In this document: positions 1 through 13,894 of the stretch, piece by piece
How positions within the stretch are numbered: position 1 is the first letter of the stretch
Layout: each line of letters starts with the position of its first letter
Notes under the pieces: generated by a model
Seen by the model: the letters and a program-made list of their open reading frames with translations, nothing else
What the model was told of the DNA's origin: nothing
Databases searched by the model: none
Assembly: GCF_030704535.1 (NCBI RefSeq)
Contig: NC_081811.1
Span: 3,240,501-3,304,500, forward strand
Length of the DNA stretch: 64,000 nucleotides
From: Vitis vinifera
Taxonomy: Eukaryota; Streptophyta; Magnoliopsida; Vitales; Vitaceae
Direction of reading: 5' to 3'
Made by a program: the position numbers and the translations under genes

Positions 1-2
1 CT

Positions 3-1293
<1,291 letters not shown>

Positions 1294-1611
1294 CTGTTAT
1301 ATGTACCTGAGACTTTTAATATCTGAGATTGCTGGTGTATTTCATGTAACTCTATTTGTGTTTCATTTCAAAGGGCTGTATCTTTGATCTTTCTTGGAAA
1401 TGAAAGTTCTTGATTGAGAGGTTGTCAATTTGATTGAAATGTGTGGATTTTTTACTACACACTTTTTAACAGATTCATTAAAGACCAACTTCTATTTGAA
1501 CTTACAGATTAAAGTTCTGTAATACACTTCCTGTGCAAGTCTCTAAATCGTGTTTCTGGTTTAGTAAATTGACACCTAGGTAATTGATAGGAACTCCACT
1601 TTCACTCTAAA

Positions 1612-2212
1612 CGAGCTATTTGATGCTTCCTTCATGTTGTGAGTGGGAAGGGTATATGCTAGACACCTTGGTGGAGCACATCATCAGAAATTGAAGGATA
1701 AGATGACTGTTTCATTTTAATGCTCTTTATTAATTAATTTATTTTTTAAACATATTAAATGCTCTTGAATTTTTTATTGGGACAATGGCTTCCGCCAACA
1801 GTGAACTATTAAGGATCGCATCCCACGGATGCTATTTCATGTTTCTTCCATGTTGTAAGTGAGAAGGGTATATGCTAGACACCTTGGTGGAGCACATCAT
1901 CAGAAATTGAAGGATAAGATGACTGTTTCATTTTAATGCTCTTTATTCATTTATTTATTTTTTAAACATATTAAATGCTCTTGAATTTTTTATTGGGACA
2001 TTGGCTTCCGCCAACAGTGAACTATTAAGGATCGCATCCCACGGATGCTATTTGATGTTTCCTCCATGTTGTGACTGAGAAGGGTATATGCTAGACACCT
2101 CGGTGGAGCACATCATCAGAAATTGAAGGATAAGATGTCTGTTTCATTTTAATGCCCTTTATTCATTTATTTATTTTTTAAACATGTTAAATGCTCTTGA
2201 ATTTTTGATTGA
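1612..2212. repeat. Tandem repeat, 216-bp unit, about 2.8 copies
   Basis: The motif GGTATATGCTAGACACC begins at 1651, 1867 and 2083, an exact 216-bp spacing twice. Units run through a conserved block ending in a tract near TTAAATGCTCTTGAATTTTT. Copies differ by scattered substitutions; the third lacks the final quarter. Copies 1 and 2 share a segment (TTCCGCCAACAGTGAACTAT) that copy 3 has lost. No coding sense. It lies just downstream of the kinase gene. Confidence 0.93.
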
Positions 2213-2678
2213 TCTGTTGAAATGTTTGTTTTAGGAGTTTTGAGTTAAGCACCATCCAACCTGTTGCTAAGGTTTATTTAGAATGAGCTTTTTTTTTTTT
2301 AATTGAAGCTTCTTTTTTGTTATTTCCTTTATGTTCAAGATAACTACTAGTAATTATTGCTTCCCGTTTATTGTTCTACGTAAGGCTGAATAATTAATTA
2401 GTTAATTAACTTTTTATCATGAATTTGCAATCTTGTTACTGTTTCTAGTAACCACTTATCCATTTAATTGTGACATGGTGCATGTAGGATAGAGCTCATC
2501 TTTAGCCATTGTTGTGAAAATGTGTATGGTTTCTCACTTGTTGACATCATTCAGCCCCTGCAATTGAGTTTACTTGCTATTAAGTCATGAACAAAGCTGT
2601 CCATGTCAATTTCAAATCATCATATTGTTGAAACTTTTGCGGCCTTATCTCCCACCAAGGTCACACTCAAATGATAAA

Positions 2679-2797
2679 GAGTGTGTTTGATAGTGATTAC
2701 AGGAAACGTTTTAAACTTTTATAACACTTAAATGACAAAAAAATTGAAGTGTTAGATATGTTAGAAACGCTTTATAGAATCACTACCAAACAGGCTC
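2679..2797. mobile_element. Short MITE-like element with inverted ends
   Basis: The left end GAGTGTGTTTGATAGTGATT matches, with three differences, the reverse complement of the right end (AATCACTACCAAACAGGCTC). The element is about 119 bp and non-coding. The TTTGRTAGTGATT core is typical of small plant DNA transposon derivatives. I see no clear target duplication, so the superfamily is not assigned. Confidence 0.55.
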
Positions 2798-5700
2798 AAA
2801 ATCTACTTCAAACCGTTTGATATGAATTTCGACTGACCTCGATCCTTCTAGTCTCCATATGCTTGGAGATTTGGTTTTGTCTGTTATAAATGATTGCTGC
2901 TATAGTTGGTTGAACCTAATAAGGATGAAACTTGCTTCAAATTGTCTAAGGTAAACCTTTATCCTTGACCACTGAAAATCTATTAGCGTTTCAGTCCCAA
3001 AATGAGTTGTGTCCATTTCAATAACGTTATGCTCCCCATTAAATTCAGTGTAGGCATCAAGTTCTATTATTTTGTATTTTTAGGTTCAGTGTTTGTCTGG
3101 TAACTAAGAATGATCATCTTCTTTTATTGGCTGTTTGATAAAGAACATAAAGCAAGAACTATTGAGTGCTAAGTGCAATCATTAGTCATCGTGGACCTAA
3201 CAGTTCAGCAAAATAATTGGCTTTTTTAAAGGGGAGAGATACGTGAGACAACATCCATTAAAGACTGCATTATGTTTTAAAATTCTAAGTAGTTTATCCT
3301 GTTTCACAACTTTGATCTCCAATATTAAAATAATGGCATAAGTAATAAGAGGTAAAATTTCGATTGAGTGATAATCCTATATTAGCCTTTTGCTTCAAAA
3401 TGTTAATTATTATCTTTTGTATATTATGTTTTTGCCTATTATCTAGCATTTGGCTTAAGATGGGAATTGATATCTGACTGTTAAATTTTTTAATTGTAGA
3501 AATATGTTCTGAATATCTTCGTTCCTTCTTCTTCTTCTTCTTCCTCTTCTTCCTTCTTTTTTTTTTTGTGATTTTATTTTATTTTTTGGGTGTTGAACAA
3601 GGTGCAAGAGTACAGATTGCAGCACCTCTTTTTATTTTTTAGGTTCCTTATATTTTTAGACTTGTTTATGGCCATGCATAGCATCAAATGTCATGGTGCA
3701 GAAGCAGCTTGCAATATGTTTACTTGACACTTGATCCTCTACTAGTGGTTCCCTAACAAGACTAACCTATTGGATAGAAATACAGTCATGAGCCAATGTT
3801 TACCAAAAATCTGGCTTTTCCGTCTAAATTGATCATTTGATCTTATAAGCTTCTGTATGATACTATATGCTGAGCATGCCCAACATTCAGGGAATTGGCT
3901 TGCACAGCAGATGCTTCCACCTTGTGAGATGTTACCTTTCACACAATTTTGAACTACAAGTTGTGGTTATGTAATAGCAAAGTTGTGAAACTAATGAGTT
4001 GCTTTCCAAAAATATTACTGAATTTGTTGCCCAGTTGCTCTGAATTTTATTTGAGGCCTTAAATTAAATTTTGACTAAGTGGCTTAATGGTCCTTAGATT
4101 TTCATGTCTTCTTGTTATGTGTAGTTGGAGAGCTCTAAATGTATACTACTTAATTTAAAATTTGTTCCTTTATTCTACTGGCTTTGCATTAATCCAAGGC
4201 TATAAGTGGAAATGCGCCTGGTTTTAGATAGAGCTGCCAAGATATAGCATCACCTGCCTACCAACTTAAAATCTATTTAATTTTTCTATACTTGTGCTTG
4301 TTCTTTTCATTTATTGGTTACATGGAGATTGGGATGTCTCAACTTGATTATAAATAATTGGATGAGGCTTTTTGTTAACCTTTAGGATTAGATGAAGTAT
4401 AATAATACTCAATTTCCATGCAGAGAAAATGATGCCACAAGGGAAAAGGGTCCAGTAGCATGGATAACATAAAATATGGTTCATATCATCATTATACAAC
4501 TGGAGATTTAGGCATTGGTATACAGCTTCAAAGAGATGACATGATTCTTGATTTTCATCTTTAGTGCTTAAATGAATTGAAATACAAATTTACTGTATTC
4601 AAGATTAATTTTTCTTATATCAGTAAAGCAGCTTGGGATTGAGTTGATGTCAATTGACAGCTGGATCCATGTTTAGGTTTGTTTTGAATATGATGTTCTT
4701 GTGCATGTACATGGTTTGTGAGGATGAAAGTAGCATCTTCCCATGTAATACCACTTTTATTGCCCATTGTCCACTTCCTTCAGGGATTGGTACAGGTTGA
4801 GTCATAGCTGATCAAAGTTCAAACCAAGCTCTTGACAGAATATGAAAGAGGTTTTTATTCAACTGGCCTGATTCAGGTTGGTCACTCACCTTTTACCATT
4901 ATGTCTCAATCGATTTACTGGAGCTTGCAGGGCCTACAATGGATATAAGATGTTACCATAAATATTGGTTGTTTTCCCTTGTTGTATACTATGCTTTTAG
5001 ACTATCAAGAAACTTTTGCAGGAATATTAGATAAATACTGCAACAAAGTGCCAGGAAACTGCTAATACCACAGTTTGTGTGGCTACCAATCATGGGGTGT
5101 ATAGGTTTAGGTGGGAAATGTAGCACCACCCTTTATTATAATATTTATACAAGGAGGGCAGATTTTTCGTCTCTCTCAACAAAAGCTAGTTATGGTGTTT
5201 CATTAGAAAAGAGAGCTTTGCTTTGTAGAGGAAATGAAATTGGTGTTAGGGTCTTGTCTTTTCTTGTCAAAAGCTGTTGGTTCTTTTTAACTTTCTTGGT
5301 CTCTGTTACAAATTCCTTGTAATTATGCTTTCCTGGTAACATTACCAAAAATAATTCCAAAGCCAAGAAAAAAGTTGTTAGAAATTTACCTTTTCTTACC
5401 CAGTTATACTTCTGTACTGACCTAACCCCTCCAATTTTTTCCTGACTTCTTTATTTTGCTTTAAGGAGTATATCAGTGTGTGGCAAGGGTCCATCATTCA
5501 ATACAGTCTTTCCCAAATCAGTCCTTTAAGATTCTTAAACAGTCTGATAGTGGGTCACTGATCACTTGGATCAAAGGGCCTGGGGAAAATGGATGAACAT
5601 GAAGAGGGTCCTACATAATACCTAATTTTGAGTTACCAATAAGAGTTTGCCATGAAGAAAAATCACCTGCATTGCACATGCGATACTCCTGTTTGAGGTC

Positions 5701-5918
5701 AGACGTGTCATCCACACACTGGCTCTCTCATTGTTTAGCTGAAGTGGTTTCCACAGAGTGTTGGCTCTATCTATCTCGTGCCTTTTCTTCAACTTTTTTA
5801 ACTCCATTTCTTCAGCTTAAACCACTGCACTCACTTTCAGAGTTCTCCTTCCCTCTCCTTTTTTCTGCATACCACTCTAAAGACTCTGCTTCTCTGTTTC
5901 AGTGTCATTTTGGCTAAG

Positions 5919-6986
5919 ATGGCAACATCACCAGCTCAAGATCCTCCACAACCACTCAAATACCAGGTAAATCCAACCTTTCTATTGCCACCCATCCCTT
6001 CTTTTCTTCATTCCAAGTGTGACTTCAATTTCTGCATCCTTCTCCTTTGTTTCACAGACATGGGTCTTGAAGGTTTCCATCCACTGTGAAGGTTGCAAGA
6101 AGAAAGTGAAGAAAGTTCTCCATAGCATCGATGGTATCGCCAAATTCCAACCATCTTGCATGTGTTTTCTTCTTCTCTCAATTTCCTTATTTGTTCTATT
6201 ATGTGTAGTTGTTGCATTTCTTTTTGATCAATTCACTTGTATTTTTCTTCATTTTTTTCTCTTTTTTTGAGGGGTCGATTTTACCATGTTCTTTCATGTT
6301 CAGGTGTTTATACAACAGTGATTGATTCTCAGCAACATAAAGTTACAGTCACTGGAAATGTGGACGCAGAGACCCTAATCAAGAAGCTGGTGAAAACTGG
6401 AAAACACGCTGACCTTTGGCCAGAGAAGCCTGACAATAAGGAGAACAGCCCTGGAAAATCAAAGAATAAGAAGAAACAAAATGATGCCAAAGACAGCAAT
6501 AAAGGTAACGGTGAGGGTGATCAGAAGAATTCAGCAGATAAGCCTGAAAACTCTGCAAAAGATGCCAAGAAAGATGATGATGGTGCTGGAGCTAAAACTG
6601 CTCCCTCTGCTGATGAGCTGCAGGGTGATGAAGGTGGTGAAAGTGAGGAGGTCGATGATAAAACCAGTAGCAGCACAGGTGGCAAAAAGAAGAAAAAGAA
6701 GAAGGGGCAAAACAATAATCCCACCAACCCCAACCCAAACTCTGGCGCTCCGCCAGCTGAGTCTGAATACCCTGTTTCCAGTCCAAGCCCAGCACCACCT
6801 CCGAACCCTCCACTTCCTACCATATACCCTTACCCAGCACTGTATTACCCTCCTCCAGTATATGGACTTAACTACAATACGGCATCGTTTCCTAGCACAA
6901 GCTCTTACTACTATCGCCCTGCAACTCCGATTGATCCGATTGAAGAGTTGAATGATGAAGACAACAAAGGGTGCTCAATCATGTGA
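5919..6986 (+). CDS. Heavy metal-associated isoprenylated plant protein (HIPP)
   Basis: Probable metal-binding, membrane-attached protein. Exons 5919-5966, 6058-6133 and 6304-6986 join to 268 residues. The HMA domain starts at residue 17 (TWVLKVSIHCEGC) with the metal-binding cysteines C26 and C29, and is split by intron 2 just after the SIDG loop; it continues GVYTTVIDSQQHKVTVTGNV to about residue 80. Then come a Lys/Asp/Glu/Asn-rich charged linker, a proline-rich stretch, a Tyr-rich segment, and a C-terminal CSIM, a CaaX box for farnesylation. In the family, metals such as copper, zinc or cadmium are bound by the CxxC; here the metal is not shown. It resembles the HIPP35/36-type branch, but I do not assign a number. 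Confidence 0.93.
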
Positions 6987-9900
6987 GCATGGTGGGCTAC
7001 TAGGTATATGTTGCCTACGCTAGTATAATTAGTGTATTTTGTACGTAAGGTTTGCATGCATGCATAGAGAAACTGAAGATTCGAGGAAAATTGGGTGAAA
7101 TAAAAGGGTTTGTTTCTGGGGTTTGGAGGGTGGTTATTGTATTTTGTCCCTTCATGTAGCTTTGCTTACAACTTTGGTTTTGCTTAAGCAGGTCACTTGC
7201 CTTGTAATGTTTAGTTGTTTGTAGGGCCTGAAAATCTCTTTTTTCTTGGCACCATGATGTGTAAAGCAGATTTTTGTTTATGAAAATTTCTCACTCTTAT
7301 ATATATATATGATAAATTAAATGACCATAGGAGGTACGGGTTTTGGGAATTGGTTAAAGTTTTCTTTTATGAAAAGCAAAATTTGTTTCTTTGGTTAAAA
7401 GATTTTCCTTTGGACTCCCACCTTCAAGCATTGAATGCATGCTTGTGTGGTTTTTTTGTAGCTTTTCCTTCTTTTGGGTGTAGCCCGTGAACTGAATTGG
7501 GGACCCAGTTGTAAGAAATCTTTTATAATAATAGGACTTTTTTTTAGTAATTTAGTTCCCAGCCATGGTGGTGGTGGTGGTGGTGGTTGTTGTAAAATGG
7601 TTAGATTTTTCAAAAGAGAATTGAATATGCACATCGAAAAGAAAATCCATTTTTTTGCCTCTTCTCTTGACCATGCCTTTTATCTAGAGAAGCATATTCA
7701 GAGTGGATTATTCCTCCTTTTCTTTTTTCCAGACACTTCCTTGTTTCCAAAGTCTAGAAAGCTCTGTGCCTCTTGTGGGCTGTGATTCCCTCAAGTTGAC
7801 CACATCTGGGTCCAAAAAGAGAAGACTATGGTAAATGATTAAATTTATTATCAATATCCAATGATGTAAACAGTGTGTTTTCAACCATAATCTAATTGTG
7901 ATGAATTAATTACAATCATTGACAAAAGTTTTAGGGGGTTCAACTTGGTGGAGGATATTAAATGCCACCGAATGTCCCTTCAAAATCTAACTCTCTAGAT
8001 GGAGGAAGAATTATTTATCTCTGTGTTCTCCTGCTGGGCTCCTCTTTGAATGATTTACAGAATCTAGTAAAAGACTCCCATCACTTTTCTCTGCCGCCCA
8101 TCTTTAATCATCACCCTGTTGTCCCACTTTCTTGTGGAAGAACCAAAAAAAATTTCCATGCGGCTAGAAAATGATTGGAATTTGGAATATTTCCTCATCC
8201 TCTCTGTTTAGGGAAGTGTATACAACAAATGTTCTAAAATGAATGCATCATGACCCAACGAGATTACGTATCATCATCTTTTATGTTCACATCTCGATGC
8301 TAGACTCTCCATACTAGATGATAAGGAATACTTCCTCCAAAGTCGGCTCATTCAAATCTCTTTCATAAAAAAATCCAAGAATATAAATTCAAAAATCACC
8401 GACGATTGAAGAACCTTTGGGGTATTTTCACAACACATGCCTTTCAAGGCTTTCAAATTAAAAATGGGAAACAGCAAAAAAGGGACGAGAGGTGGTCACG
8501 GACGATCTCTAATGTGTACCAAAAGGAAAAGGGTCTGAATCCAACAAGAAATAGTGGGTACATTCAAAATGGAATAAATATCGAACAGAGAAATTTAAGC
8601 TTAGTTTATTCAAGAAAATTATTAGTATAAAAGGGGAAAAAAAAGGGCTGAAAAGGCAAAAGAAAATGGTCAGTAGTACATTGATATAAAGTGAAGTGAA
8701 TGGGGACTGCCATTGTTGTACCATTCATAGTAAAGGAAAAGATCTTAGAAAAAGAGAATCTTATAAAGTCCCAAAGTAAATGCATTCCCTACCTTACTCC
8801 ATTCATCTACAAGACTACAACACACATTTGAATTTGTGTCATGAAAAATATGAAGTGACTTTTGGCTTCCCCACACCATTTTTCATTTACACATGTAGGA
8901 GGATGAAATTTCTTTCATGAGTAATGAATTAGGGTTTCGATGTTGCTATTATGGTTGGTGGTCAGGTTTTTTCTCAATAATTTTCCTTCATAAGTTTTGT
9001 TGAATTTGAAATGGAAACGAAAATGAGAAATAAAGTGGGGAACAAGAGAAACACGGGAAAGGAAGGACGAAAGAATGTAATTAGCTTTTAAGGTTTTTAG
9101 ATTGATGGGACAAAAAAGAAGTCGATGACATTATCATAATCCTTATGATACACAACATAAATATCTTTAATTTTTACTAAATATATTAATTATTATTTCA
9201 AAGGTTGTTGGATGGCTGATTTTTGCGGGTTTTGTGGGTCCTTGGTCACAAAAGTTGGTTTTTGTGATGGAAGATGAGATGAATATGGTGACCAAATCAC
9301 TAGGTGGGAATGTCTTTTAGTACAAGAATTACCATGGTTTTGGTGGGGAATGTCTTTCAAAGCAAGAATTACCGTGGTTTTAGTGGGATGACTAAAGATG
9401 ATAATGACACTACACTAACAATAGTGACTGGTGGGTTAACCACCAAGCTTGTGTATTAAGTCATGGCTCATGGCTCATGGCTCATGTAAAGCCCACCTAA
9501 TTCTTCAATTTTTTCTTGGTAAGATTACATCTTGAAGAGACTTGTCCCTCTAGTGGGGGAACTTTTGGTCTTTACCATTTAGTTTACCAAGGCATTGTTC
9601 CCTTCCACTTGGCCAATTAAATCATTTGCATTAGACCCCTCAAAAAGATGTTAATTTGATTAAGCTTTTTTAGTTTTTGATAAAACTTAATATTTATTTG
9701 TTTAGATAATTTTTAAATTAAAATATACTTAAATCATTTAAGTTATATTAACTCATTAAATTGATTTATTAAAATAATTTTAACTTTAAGTTTTAATGTT
9801 AAATAATTTTATCAAATGTAATTAATATACTTAATTACCTCATGTTTGGTAAAACAAACTTAATGACTTAATAAGATTTAGTTATTTAATTAAGATCATT

Positions 9901-10459
9901 AAAAATAGTAACTATATTTGATAAAATAACTTAATATTATAACTTAAAAGTTCAAAATAAGTTAAAATAATTTAATTATTTTGAATTACAAACATTATAT
10001 ATCTTAATAGTCCACCTCTCTTTTTATCCTTATTTCTTTATTATAATCTTATTATTTAATATTTATTAATGTAAAGATGTAAATTTAATAGTTTAGAAAA
10101 AAAATTAAGTTGATTTGGATGGACATACTTAATACTTAAGAGTAAGAATTAGATAATAAATATTAAGTAAAAATATAATTTAAATTAAAGTTGTCTTAAA
10201 TTATTAAATATTAAGTATTAAGTTATATGTTCTTTTGAAACTTAATAAAAGATTTTGTACTTGATTAATATTGTTAAAAGGGCTTATGACTAAAAAAAGA
10301 AAACTGAATATAAACGACCTACTAATATTGTTTCTTGTAAAGTCCTTATTTTGATTTGTACGTAAATTTATTTTATGGTTAATAAAATTTTATAATACCA
10401 ATTTTCTTATTTTGAAATTATAACTTTAAATGTTTGTGGTATCAATTAATCAGCCCTAG
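6987..10459. other. Intergenic, repeat-poor then AT-rich
   Basis: The first 300 bases are HIPP 3' UTR-like. A (TA)n run lies near 7300 and a (GGT)n microsatellite at about 7566-7588. From 9660 to 10260 the DNA is a lattice of TTAATGACTTAATAA-like words, related in wording to the TIR element at 34780-35330 and probably a decayed relative of it. A 9-base unit (CATGGCTCA) is repeated three times at about 9461-9485. Open frames here look random. Confidence 0.5.
9303..9391. repeat. Two-copy tandem repeat, 40-bp unit
   Basis: The words GGTGGGAATGTCTTTTAG..AAGAATTACCATGGTTTT and GTGGGGAATGTCTTTCAA..AAGAATTACCGTGGTTTT follow each other 40 bases apart with a few substitutions. Non-coding. Confidence 0.8.
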
Positions 10460-12530
10460 ATAATAATTTAAGTGAATGAATAAATTAAGTGTTGGTCTCT
10501 TTTTACAAATTGTATAATTACGAATGCAATAGATAGTCTAAATAACGATATCACATAAAACAATAAAAGAATAATAGCTTGAAATAAATAGAGAACGGGA
10601 TAGAGAGAACATGAACTTAAGATTTTTAAATGGTAGTTTAGTACAACCCAACTTACGTCTGCTCTTTTTAAGTTTCAACCAAGATGAGGGTTCCATTAAT
10701 CGATAAGGTTTTTTAAGCCAAAGTTTTCAAACTCTTGCACTTGGATTATAGCTTAAAGACACCCCTGTAATTTCTTTTAAAGAATACCTCACTCTTAAAA
10801 AAAAAATTCTAACGATACCCAACATTTATACCCTACATAGGAATGACAACAGAGTGGGTTTGGGATGGGTCACCCCTATCCCATTCCCGTCCCAAAATAT
10901 ATGGTTATTTCTCATCCCATCCCAAACCCGGGGTGGGGAGGGTATGCACTCCCATCCCCGGCCCGTCCCGACCCGGATATGTGTATGCACCTTGTGTTGT
11001 CCAAAAAGAGGGGAAAACAATGAGTTACAACCTTACATGCACTCGAACTAAGCACCTTGTGTATGCATGTATTTCTTGACTATTGGGCTTTTGGGACTTG
11101 ACAGCTAGTAAGTTCCACATGAGCAACATACTAAAATGAGAAAAATAAATTAGCAAAAAAACCACACCTTGTTGCTACCATATTACAGATCTACTATACG
11201 TTTAGATTCCCCAAATTTTCTGATTAAGCTACAAGTACAGTGATCCCAATAAGAAGGACAATCCCAAATATCACCAACAAATCTCTCATCTTTTGCCTAG
11301 AAACTGACAAAGAAACACCCCAAACCAAACAAATCAACATTCGAAAAAAATGCCTAAAACAATTCTTATGAAGAAAATGACATTAACGTAAGCTGATGAG
11401 ACTGTTAGTAATTGTGAATATGAAATAAACAAGGATGAATCAAGAGGAGATGGAGGAAATGAGATTATTAAATGGATTTTCGGATGGATTATCTGATGGA
11501 TTTCTGCATTGAGTGGGAGGAACAACAACCCTAACGATAGAGAGGAATGAGAACCCTAAAACGAGAAAGAAAGACCAGAAAGGATCAAAGAAAGCAAATA
11601 TTTATAGGTGGGAGGTAAACTTGTAATTTCATATTCAAGTCGGGGCGGGACATATTATTACTAAACTTGATCCCACCCCAAACCCGATTCGGGTTTAATA
11701 AAAAAAACCTGAACCCGTCTCATTCCCGATTTCTATACTCCCATACCCATTCTAATAGGAGCAGGTGACCTGAAAAACCCGTGAAATTGTCATTCCTAAC
11801 CCTACACGTAGATTTTACCTCACAAAAACACAAGCAATCTATAGAATCAAATTCTTAGTCTTACAATCTGACTAAATGAATACATATAAAATTAGGATTA
11901 AGATGTATTAAAATGTAAGATTTTGAATAACGGTGTTACACTCTCTTGGTAAATGATAATCAATATTAAGTTAGTGGAAAAACAACAACGAGAGTTAGAG
12001 GAATTTTATTTTATATATATGTATTAGAGGCAAACTAGCCATTTTGGAGATTTTCCAAAAGCTTTGGTCATTTATCTGATCTATCACTTAGTTAGCCATT
12101 ATGCATTTAATGTATTGCAAGTAACTGTTGGGAAAACAAAACTAAACACTCGATCAACTGTTTGGTTGAATCACTTCTCTACATAAGGACCTAACTTGAG
12201 AAGTATTTGCACAACTTCAATCCATTATATCTTCTTTATCTTAACCCTGATTTGCGAATCGTTTAAAGTGTTGGATTACTGATTTTGTAAACTTTGAAAT
12301 CATGTATAGCTTGCCTCATAATTTCCACAAGAAGCTATCCAAAATTCAATGTAAATTCATAGTTGATCTTCTTTAACTTTACCCAATCTTGCTTTCTTAA
12401 TTTTAACGATATCTTTTTTTTTCCTTCCTTTGGATATATTTTCTAAAATGTCTATATCCATTAAATTCAAACGTAATTTTGTTATCATCAACACTAAGAT
12501 TAAACAAAACTTTGGTTCAATAAATTTGAT
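10460..12530 (+). mobile_element. Old diverged copy of the long LTR seen at 22205-23556, split by a hAT insertion
   Basis: Segments 10478-10837 and 11799-12530 line up in order with the solo LTR at 22205-23556. Shared landmarks are GGTCTCTTTTT..CACAAAT, the GTACAACCCAACTTACGT block (GTGCAACCCAGCCTACAT in the younger copy), the AAAATTAGGATT..TAATGGTGTTACACTC part, and the end block TTTTGTTATCATCAACACTA. The copy is strongly decayed and both ends are blurred, so the limits are approximate. The hAT element 10838-11798 sits inside it. Confidence 0.6.
10838..11798. mobile_element. Non-autonomous hAT-type DNA transposon, 961 bp
   Basis: The left end TAGGAATGACAA (10838) is the exact reverse complement of the right end TTGTCATTCCTA (ending 11798). 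It is flanked by a perfect 8-bp direct duplication, ACCCTACA, at 10830-10837 and 11799-11806, which is diagnostic of hAT insertion. GC-rich subterminal words of the GGGATGGG / CCCATCCC type cluster at both ends (10855-10975 and 11640-11775), a pattern common in plant hAT elements. No transposase frame is present, so it would have moved with a helper. The exact TSD suggests a fairly recent insertion. Confidence 0.9.
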
Positions 12531-13417
12531 TTCCACTCCCACTTTAACCCAAGCAAAAAACAAGTACTTATTCTAAATGGGCGTAAACGAACTAGAGTTT
12601 CAAGTCCTGACTTGAACTGGAACAGGGGCTACAAACTTGGGCCTTGTATTACAGTTAGTAAGGTTTAGGTCCAGCTCAAACAATAGCTGCCGTTGATTAG
12701 ACCTGGGCTCAGGGAACGGAAATGTAACAATTATATGGATCTCTGCTGGGCCTGGGCTGACACAATGCAACTTGATGGGCTCAAGCCTGCATGGACTTAA
12801 GCACTGTTTGCCTGAAGAGTTCTCCCAACAGACGTACCACGTAAAAGGCAACTTTTCTATATCTATTTTATGATTTTATCCATTTTCCTCGTTGTTGCCG
12901 AATAGTAGTACAGCACTAACGTCACATTCTTATTTTGTAAATTTAAGAAAGTTCCCAAAGTGCCCTCGAACCATTTGAGAAATTCCGGAGAATACTCAAC
13001 AGTCTTATTATGTTTGAGCACTTTATTCTTGACGGTGAAGTGTGGGTGAGAGAAAAGACAGGAGAGTGGAGAAGAATCACGTAAAATATGAATAAAAAAA
13101 TGCTAAGGATATAACACGGAAGTAAACATGACAAGACAAAATAGAGTGATTGAAGTAGACACCGAATTTTATGACCATTCATGATTCCGAAGAGTCGCAC
13201 TCTATAACACCTCATAGTCTCCCAAGTAGTAACTCCCATATTCATTCTTCTTCAACCACCACCCTCCCCATTGGTGGACTCCTTGATGGATATTTTCGAT
13301 CCATTCCCTGCCCACATGTATCATATACATTGGAGGCGGTCTCAACTTAGAAGGGAAAAAAGACAATTTCTATTACTTTTCTTTTTGTAAAGTTTGAAAT
13401 TATAGTAGTTAGAGATT
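12531..13417. other. Intergenic, no recognised feature
   Basis: A GC-richer patch at 12600-12850 has a minus-strand open frame without family resemblance. A second minus frame (12943-13245) is hydrophobic only because of its AT-rich composition. I support no gene here. Confidence 0.45.
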
Positions 13418-13422
13418 CAAGA

Positions 13423-13889
13423 TGTAACGATTTGCTCCCAATCGTACTCACGGTTTTAAAACGCGTGTATATGATTATGAGGAGTCCATACTTATATAGC
13501 ATTAAAAACTTTCATCTATATCTTATATGAGATGTCACAAACACCCTCCATGCAGACACAACGTCTTTTTATATAGCGTCAGGAACTTTCTCCTATATCC
13601 GATGTAGGATGTTACAAACACCATATATGCAGACACAATGTTTTCCTTGTATCCCACGAAATTATGAGCCCAAAGAAACGAACACCCTTATAAGGCCAAA
13701 CAAATCCTCACACCAAAATTGGAGATCAGTTTTGATATCATTTGTAACGACCCGTTTTTAACCGTGTAAATATTGTCCGCTTTTGACCCAAAGGGGCCCT
13801 CACGGTTTAAAACGCTTCTAAATGGATACAACGAGTCCATACTTATATAACGTTAGAAACTTTTCCCTTATTCGATGTGGGATATCACA
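13423..13889 (-). mobile_element. TRIM-type small LTR element with 5-bp target duplication
   Basis: On the minus strand it reads as LTR, primer site, short non-coding interior, LTR. On the plus strand both LTRs begin TGTAACGA (13423 and 13743) and end in CA (13539 and 13889). The duplication CAAGA flanks it exactly (13418-13422 and 13890-13894). Next to the 5' LTR (minus sense) is AAATGATATCAAAACTG, like the TGGTATCARAGC primer site matching initiator Met-tRNA. LTRs are about 117 and 147 bp. An additional partial LTR copy (about 13540-13645), with the repeated word ATGCAGACACAA, sits inside. No protein is encoded. Confidence 0.85.
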
Positions 13890-13894
13890 CAAGA

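Larger units (their letters stand above)
1294..5918. other. Intergenic region between the kinase and HIPP genes
   Basis: No convincing gene. It starts with the kinase 3' UTR, then holds a 216-bp tandem repeat (listed), a short MITE-like element (listed), a CTT-rich pyrimidine tract at about 3522-3560, and otherwise unremarkable AT-rich sequence. Open frames such as 5077-5322 lack family resemblance and have no supported splice partners. The last 200 bases before 5919 are pyrimidine-rich and probably hold the promoter and 5' UTR of the HIPP gene. Confidence 0.6.

Noticed and set aside
6521-6823. Gly/Ser/Phe-rich minus-strand frame over the HIPP gene
   Set aside because: It is the reverse reading of the HIPP charged and proline-rich exon.
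12600-12851. Minus-strand 83-codon frame
   Set aside because: No recognisable motif or splice partner; composition alone explains it.
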